DNA of 64,000 nt from Pseudomonas xantholysinigenes. Its GTDB lineage: Bacteria; Pseudomonadota; Gammaproteobacteria; Pseudomonadales; Pseudomonadaceae. Position numbers and translations under genes: made by a program. The stretch is taken from NCBI RefSeq assembly GCF_014268885.2, contig NZ_CP077095.1, forward strand, positions 2,547,501 through 2,611,500, written 5' to 3'. A model generated the notes under the pieces. It did not search any database. It worked only from the letters and a program-made list of their open reading frames with translations, and had not been told where the DNA came from. Positions 59,815 through 64,000 of this stretch are shown here, piece by piece. Numbering within the stretch: the first letter of the stretch is position 1; the number at the start of each line of letters is the position of its first letter.

Positions 59815-61437
59815 ATGGGCACTTACCCCCTTGTAGGAGCGGGCTTGTCCCGCGATCGGCCGCGCAGCGGCCGCACTCCATGCGACGGTAGTCCACCGGG
59901 TGGACCACGCAAGTCACCATCGCGGGACAAGCCCGTTGCTGCAAAGTGGTGGCTGCTGGTGTGGTGGTGTCTGTGCCAACCGGTGTTGGCACTGGAGCTG
60001 ACGCCCCATGAACAAGCCGGCAAGCGCCTGTACCGTGAAGGCGTCTCCAGCAGCGACGCGCAGTTGCTAGCCCGGGTCGGCGCCAGCGACATCAGCGTGC
60101 CGGCCAGCGTGCTGCCCTGCGCCAGTTGCCACGGCAACGACGGCCGTGGCCGCAGCGAGGGCGGCGTGCGCCCGCCGAGCCTGGACTGGCAACGGCTGGC
60201 GCTGGGGGCGGGCGAGCGCGAAAGCAATCGCCGGCGCTATCCGGCCTACAGCGATGCCAGCCTGGCCCGGGTCATCCGCACAGGCATCGACCCGGGCGGC
60301 AATCGCCTTGACCCTGCGATGCCACGCTTCGAGCTGAGCCTGGCCGACCAGCGCAACCTCACGGCGTACCTCAAGCGCCTGGACGAGGACCGCGATCCCG
60401 GGCTGGAGGAAGCGACCTTGCGCCTCGGCACCCTGCTGCCGCAGCAAGGCCCGCTGGCAGAGGCCGGGCGGGTGGTGCGCGCGGTGCTGGAGGACGCTGT
60501 CGAGCAGTTGAACCAGCAGGGTGGGGTGCATGGCCGACGCCTGCAATTGGTGGTGCAGGATCCGGGATACGATGTCGCTAGTACCGCCCAGGCATTTCAG
60601 ACGTTGCTGCAGGCGCAGGTGTTTGCCCTGGTGGCGCCCTTGGCGCCACTGCTCGAGGCCCAGGCCGTGGAAGCTGCCGGCGTGCCGTGGGTCGGCGCCA
60701 CGCCACGCGCGGGTGGCAACCGCCAGGTATTCGACCCCCTGCCAGGGTTGCCCGAGCAGCTGCTCAGCGTGGCCCTGCATGCCCGTGAAGCCTTGGGGCA
60801 GGAGCGATTGCAGATCGTCTATGCCGGTGCCGGCCAGGCCGCCGCCGCTGAAACCTTGCATCAACGCTTGCGACAAATGGGCTGGTCGCCGCCGCCGGTG
60901 CAGGTGTTCGACGGCACACCACCCGCGGGTGAGGGCATCGTTTACCTTGGTCACGCGCAAGCTTTCGCCGAGCTGGCCGCCAGCTTGCAGGCCGCCGGGC
61001 GAACGCCGTACCTGCTCGCGGCTTCGGGGCAGGTGGCCAGTGTTGTCGCGGAGTTGCCCGCGCAGTGGTCGCGGCGAGTGCTTCTGGCTTACCCCTTCGT
61101 CCCTGGGGATTGGACCATGCAGGGTAGGGCGGCCCTGGCCGGGATACAGCGCCGCCAGGGGCTGGATGCGCGACAGGCGTCGCTACAGGTGAGCACCTGG
61201 TGCGCCTGGCGCCTGCTGGCCGAGGCATTACGGCAGGTCGGGCGCGATGCCAGCCGCGAGCAGTTGCTGGATGCGCTCGAGCAATTGCATGACGTCGACA
61301 CCGGGCTGACCCCATTGCTCGGGTTTGGCCCGGGACGCCGGCAGGGCCTGGCAGGTGCCCATGTGGTCGCGGTGAGCTTGCCGGGGCCGGGTTTTATCGA
61401 GGTGGCGCCGTATCGCGCGGCGCCGGACAGTCCATAG
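59815..61437 (+). CDS. Cytochrome c fused to a periplasmic-binding-like domain; REP-encoded N-terminus
   Basis: Up to 540 aa. The signal sequence (WWLLVWWCLCQPVLALE) precedes a class I cytochrome domain with one CxxCH (PCASCHGNDGRG, haem ligand Met in AMPRFELS). After ~residue 200 comes a type I periplasmic-binding-like fold (LRLGTLLPQQGPLAEAGRVVRAVLEDAVEQLNQQGGVHGRRLQLVVQDPGYD). Upstream of the signal the only start in frame is ATG 59815, so the first ~43 residues are encoded by a REP pair (59831-59943). The original start seems to have been replaced. Likely electron acceptor in the mnx pathway. Confidence 0.75.
   Translation: MGTYPLVGAGLSRDRPRSGRTPCDGSPPGGPRKSPSRDKPVAAKWWLLVWWCLCQPVLALELTPHEQAGKRLYREGVSSSDAQLLARVGASDISVPASVLPCASCHGNDGRGRSEGGVRPPSLDWQRLALGAGERESNRRRYPAYSDASLARVIRTGIDPGGNRLDPAMPRFELSLADQRNLTAYLKRLDEDRDPGLEEATLRLGTLLPQQGPLAEAGRVVRAVLEDAVEQLNQQGGVHGRRLQLVVQDPGYDVASTAQAFQTLLQAQVFALVAPLAPLLEAQAVEAAGVPWVGATPRAGGNRQVFDPLPGLPEQLLSVALHAREALGQERLQIVYAGAGQAAAAETLHQRLRQMGWSPPPVQVFDGTPPAGEGIVYLGHAQAFAELAASLQAAGRTPYLLAASGQVASVVAELPAQWSRRVLLAYPFVPGDWTMQGRAALAGIQRRQGLDARQASLQVSTWCAWRLLAEALRQVGRDASREQLLDALEQLHDVDTGLTPLLGFGPGRRQGLAGAHVVAVSLPGPGFIEVAPYRAAPDSP
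59831..59943. repeat. REP pair inside the cytochrome gene 5' end
   Basis: TTGTAGGAGCGGGCTTGTCCCGCGAT and ATCGCGGGACAAGCCCGTTGCTGCAA are inverted copies. The element is read in frame with the downstream cytochrome. Confidence 0.9.
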
Positions 61438-61482
61438 GATCGCGGCCGCCCCTGGTGGGCGTGCTGATTGGAGAGCCTGATC

Positions 61483-62124
61483 ATGCGCATGCTGACGCTG
61501 TGCCTGTTGCTGCTGCTCACCCAGACGAGCCGTGCCGAGTTGCCCGCGGCGCGGGTCAATGGCGTGGAAATCGGCGTGTTGCGCCTGGAGCGCTACTTCA
61601 GCGAGTACCTCCAGGCCCAGGGCCGGGCACTGACCAGTATCCGCAACCCGACGCTGTACAAGCGCCTGCGCGACCAGGCCCTGGACGAGCTGATCGACAA
61701 AGAGTTGCTCTGGCAGGAGGCGCAGCGCCAGGGCATCGAGGTCAGCGATGCGCAGGTGCAGGCCCAGGTGGGCGAGCTGGAGGCGGCGTTCGGCAGCCCG
61801 GCAGTATTCGAGCGTCGGTTGCAGGAGGCCGGTTTCGATCGGTCGTCCTTCGCTGACTACACTCGACATGAACTGGCCGCCCAACAAGCCTATGCGCGGC
61901 TGAGCGCGATCGAGGAGCCCAGCAGCGCCGAGATCGCCGCCTTTCATCAGGCCAATAGGCAAGCACTGCAAGGACAGCAGAACCAAAGTGATAATCCTTC
62001 TGTCTCAACTGAACACGGCCTGCGCCTGGCCAGGGATGCGCTCGTCGCCCAATTGCAGGCCCAGGCGCGGCAAGTGGTGCGCCAACGTTTGCGTGATTCC
62101 GCTACAGTGGAACGCGTCGACTGA
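61483..62124 (+). CDS. SurA-like periplasmic chaperone
   Basis: 213 aa, ATG 61483 with GGAGAG upstream. Signal peptide (LCLLLLLTQTSRA), then a SurA/PpiC N-terminal-type helical chaperone domain (VNGVEIGVLRLERYFSEYLQAQGR ... LRDQALDELIDKELLWQEAQRQGIEVSDAQVQAQVGELE). The parvulin catalytic domain is absent, so it is probably a folding chaperone for exported mnx proteins. Confidence 0.8.
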   Translation: MRMLTLCLLLLLTQTSRAELPAARVNGVEIGVLRLERYFSEYLQAQGRALTSIRNPTLYKRLRDQALDELIDKELLWQEAQRQGIEVSDAQVQAQVGELEAAFGSPAVFERRLQEAGFDRSSFADYTRHELAAQQAYARLSAIEEPSSAEIAAFHQANRQALQGQQNQSDNPSVSTEHGLRLARDALVAQLQAQARQVVRQRLRDSATVERVD

Positions 62125-62140
62125 GGGGGTGCCAGGGCGT

Positions 62141-62203
62141 TTCCCCACTGTTGGGGAATCGTCGCAGGGCAATGTGCTATCAGCTTTCCCCGGTTGTGGG
62201 GAA
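62141..62203. promoter_or_regulatory. Two palindromes, TTCCCC-N6-GGGGAA
   Basis: TTCCCCACTGTTGGGGAA (62141-62158) and TTCCCCGGTTGTGGGGAA (62186-62203), 45 nt centre to centre (about four helix turns). They lie ~85-155 nt upstream of a -24/-12 promoter, the usual enhancer position. Confidence 0.6.
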
Positions 62204-62287
62204 CCGCGTGCCTGCGCGGGCCCAAGCACTAGGACAGATCCAGCAATATCAGTGACTTAACAGCGATGTGCGGTGACCTTTCATGCC

Positions 62288-62303
62288 TGGCACGAAGCCT
62301 GCT
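62288..62303 (+). promoter_or_regulatory. Sigma-54 promoter of the response-regulator gene
   Basis: TGGCACGAAGCCTGCT: perfect -24 and near-perfect -12 (CTGCT for TTGCT) at correct spacing, 65 nt before the gene. Confidence 0.65.
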
Positions 62304-62367
62304 CAAGCCTCTACAAGGCCGCACTTCGCAGACCGGGGAACCGGGCAGTTCAGGGGAGTGGACCTTG

Positions 62368-62898
62368 GTGAACAGAGTACTGGTAGTCGATGACGAACAG
62401 ACCCTTGCGCAGAACCTGCAGGCGTATCTGCAGGCGCAAGGCCTGGAGGCTCATCTCGCCCACGACGGTGCCTCGGGTATCGAACTGGCCGAGAACCTGG
62501 CGCCGGACGTGATCGTGCTGGATTACCGCTTGCCCGACATGGAGGGGTTTCAGGTCCTGGAGACCGTGCGCAGGAACAGGCAGTGCCATTTCGTGCTGAT
62601 CACCGCCCACCCGACCGCCGAGGTCCGTGAGCGGGCCGCCGAACTCGGTGTGAGTCATGTCCTGTTCAAGCCGTTCCCGCTGATGGAACTGGCCCGCGCC
62701 GTCTTCGACCTGATGGGCATCGAGCGCCAGCGCAGGGCCACGGACCAACCCGCCGAGGGTTTCGTCGAGCGACGCCAGACCAGGAACGAATCGTTCCCCT
62801 TGCAGTTGTACGATGGCAGCTGGGTCCTGGCCGACCGCCGACGCAATGGCGCCAAGCCCCCCGAACCTGACGACGAACAACTGCTCACCGGGGAATAG
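62368..62898 (+). CDS. Receiver-only response regulator
   Basis: 176 aa from GTG 62368 with GGGGAG upstream (TTG 62365 possible). The receiver domain is complete: acidic pair VVDDE, phospho-acceptor Asp in VIVLDYRLPD, Thr in LITAHP and Lys in LFKPFP. No DNA-binding or enzymatic output domain follows, only a ~50-residue basic/acidic tail. No kinase gene is adjacent. Lies between the mnx genes and a secretion ATPase. Confidence 0.88.
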   Translation: MNRVLVVDDEQTLAQNLQAYLQAQGLEAHLAHDGASGIELAENLAPDVIVLDYRLPDMEGFQVLETVRRNRQCHFVLITAHPTAEVRERAAELGVSHVLFKPFPLMELARAVFDLMGIERQRRATDQPAEGFVERRQTRNESFPLQLYDGSWVLADRRRNGAKPPEPDDEQLLTGE

Positions 62899-62951
62899 CG
62901 GCGCCCAAGGCATCGAGCCTGCGGCGCCGCCCCTGAGCGGAGTCGCAGGCC

Positions 62952-64000
62952 ATGGCCCAGGCAATCGATGCAACCTCGCAAGAACCGGTGTCGCTGCCGG
63001 CCTCTTCGCGGGTAAACCCGCTCCCACAGGGTCCCCAGGTTGCTCCGCAGGTGGAAGCGGGGTTACCCGCGAACGGCGCAGGCTACCCTCGCGATCTGCT
63101 GGCCCAGGCCCGCGCCCAGGCCGGCGAAGAACGCTTGCTGGCCTGCCTGGAGCGCCTTTCCGGCGACACCCCGATCACCTTCACCCAGCGCCTGGCCACC
63201 ACCCTGCATTACCCGGTGCTCGCCACTCAGGCCCTGTTCGCCTGCGTCCCGGCGTTCGAGCGGGTCAGCCTGGCGCAATGCCTGAAACGCGAATTCGCCC
63301 TGGTCGAATACGAAGGCCAGCAGGTCGGCGTGTTCGCCGACCCCTTCGACAGTGCTCGCCTGGCCTGGATCGACGACTGCCTGCAAGGCCTGCCGCTGTT
63401 CCTGGCCCACGCCGCCGACCTGGCCGCGTTTCTCGCCCGCCATGAAGAGAGCTTCCACGCTGTCGACTCGCTGGAGCACGAGGTCGAGACCGGCAGCGAG
63501 GGCGACACCCTGCAGAAGCTGTCGCTGACCAGCATCAGCGAAGACCAGAGCCGGGTGGTCAAGCTGGTCAACTCGACGCTCTACGACGCCCTCAAGCAAC
63601 ACGCCAGCGATATCCACCTGGGCATGACCGGCCAGGGCCTGGTGATCAAGTACCGCATCGACGGCGTGCTCAACGGCGCCGGCAAGGCCAGCGGCAGCGC
63701 GTTCGCCGAACAGGTGATCTCGCGGATCAAGGTCATGGCCGAGCTGGACATCGGCGAGAAACGCGTGCCCCAGGACGGCCGCTTCAAGGTGGCCATCGGT
63801 GAGCGCCAGATCGACTTTCGCGTGTCGATCATGCCCAGCATCTTCGGCGAGGACGCGGTGTTGCGGGTGCTCGACAAGCAGGAGCTGTCCAACCAGGTCA
63901 GTGGCGTGCAGCTGCAGGCCCTGGGCTTCGAGGCGCACACCCTGCGTGCCCTGCGCCGCCTGGCCGCCGAGCCCTACGGCATGATCCTGGTCACCGGCCC
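62952..64000 (+). CDS. gspE: GspE/PulE-type secretion ATPase, partial (runs off window)
   Basis: 349 codons visible, open at the right edge. N-terminal MshEN-like part (LLACLERLSGDTPITFTQRLATTLHYPVL), then the GspE core: LVNSTLYDALKQHASDIHLG, VIKYRIDGVLN, ISRIKVMAELDIGEKRVPQDGRF, MPSIFGEDAVLRVLD, ending at GMILVTGP just before Walker A. Residues 17-41 are encoded by a REP pair (63003-63074). Probably the ATPase of a type II secretion system; P. putida has such a system next to Mn-oxidation genes. Confidence 0.88.
   Translation, partial: MAQAIDATSQEPVSLPASSRVNPLPQGPQVAPQVEAGLPANGAGYPRDLLAQARAQAGEERLLACLERLSGDTPITFTQRLATTLHYPVLATQALFACVPAFERVSLAQCLKREFALVEYEGQQVGVFADPFDSARLAWIDDCLQGLPLFLAHAADLAAFLARHEESFHAVDSLEHEVETGSEGDTLQKLSLTSISEDQSRVVKLVNSTLYDALKQHASDIHLGMTGQGLVIKYRIDGVLNGAGKASGSAFAEQVISRIKVMAELDIGEKRVPQDGRFKVAIGERQIDFRVSIMPSIFGEDAVLRVLDKQELSNQVSGVQLQALGFEAHTLRALRRLAAEPYGMILVTG
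63003..63074. repeat. REP pair inside the gspE 5' coding region
   Basis: CTTCGCGGGTAAACCCGCTC and GAAGCGGGGTTACCCGCGAA are inverted copies, read in frame within the gene. Confidence 0.8.

Noticed and set aside
62141..62203. Degenerate CRISPR repeats (CCCC...GGGG resembling type I-E)
   Set aside because: Only two copies, 18 bp, no conserved flanks, no cas genes; better explained as regulatory dyads before a sigma-54 promoter.

Overview
The window is high-GC chromosomal DNA from a fluorescent pseudomonad, most likely of the Pseudomonas putida group. Supporting this are the codon use, abundant 'GTAGGAGCGG' REP/BIME elements, a FosA close to the pseudomonad chromosomal enzyme, an acetoacetyl-CoA synthetase / bdhA / GntP / sigma-54 regulator block next to an orphan Yej-type importer and a DAHP synthase, and an MnxG-type giant multicopper oxidase locus. 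No rRNA, tRNA or CRISPR array was found.

Layout. 0-6.66 kb: host genes (two DUF2599 halovibrin-like proteins, a Cache-type chemoreceptor, uppP, DUF1294, MmcQ) and a LysR gene that has lost its start. 6.66-14.7 kb: a lower-GC accessory island between that LysR gene and azoR. It holds a LysR paralogue, a frameshifted WYL regulator, a probably truncated unknown gene, a HEPN-like protein, and a three-gene translationally coupled ABC-3C operon (REase-like effector, middle component, DUF3732 ATPase). 14.8-19.6 kb: azoR, a hydrolase, an MFS exporter, ybiT. 19.6-21.8 kb: a second low-GC patch with an integrase remnant, a DUF2388 gene, and a small lipoprotein/fimbrial-adhesin pair whose first gene contains 14 copies of an 8-bp repeat and is out of frame in this sequence. 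21.8-26.9 kb: yedK, GNATs, lipoproteins, a thioesterase. 27-31 kb: an iron-starvation sigma/anti-sigma/TonB receptor set. 31-38 kb: fosA, ogt, LysE exporters, AraC, small metabolic genes.

38-44 kb is a ketone-body unit (acetoacetyl-CoA synthetase, 3-hydroxybutyrate dehydrogenase, GntP permease) with its sigma-54 activator. A -24/-12 promoter and two identical-type inverted repeats (GTCTC-N6-GAGAC) can be read upstream of the permease. 44-48 kb encodes a Yej-like peptide importer without an adjacent ATPase gene. 48.5-50.1 kb carries a DAHP synthase preceded by a readable attenuator: a leader peptide ending FYFGYWFSH, then a strong terminator, then a second aromatic-rich small ORF.

50.3-62.1 kb is an MnxG-like locus: a 1948-residue multicopper oxidase, a beta-propeller protein, two SCO copper chaperones, a cytochrome c fused to a binding-protein-like domain, and a SurA-like chaperone. 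Three -24/-12 promoters lie in front of mnxG, the beta-propeller gene and a receiver-only response regulator. The window ends inside a GspE-type secretion ATPase. This fits Mn(II) oxidation enzymes that in P. putida depend on sigma-54 control and type II secretion, but the function here is inferred. REP elements abut or lie inside the 5' ends of three genes in this half of the window.
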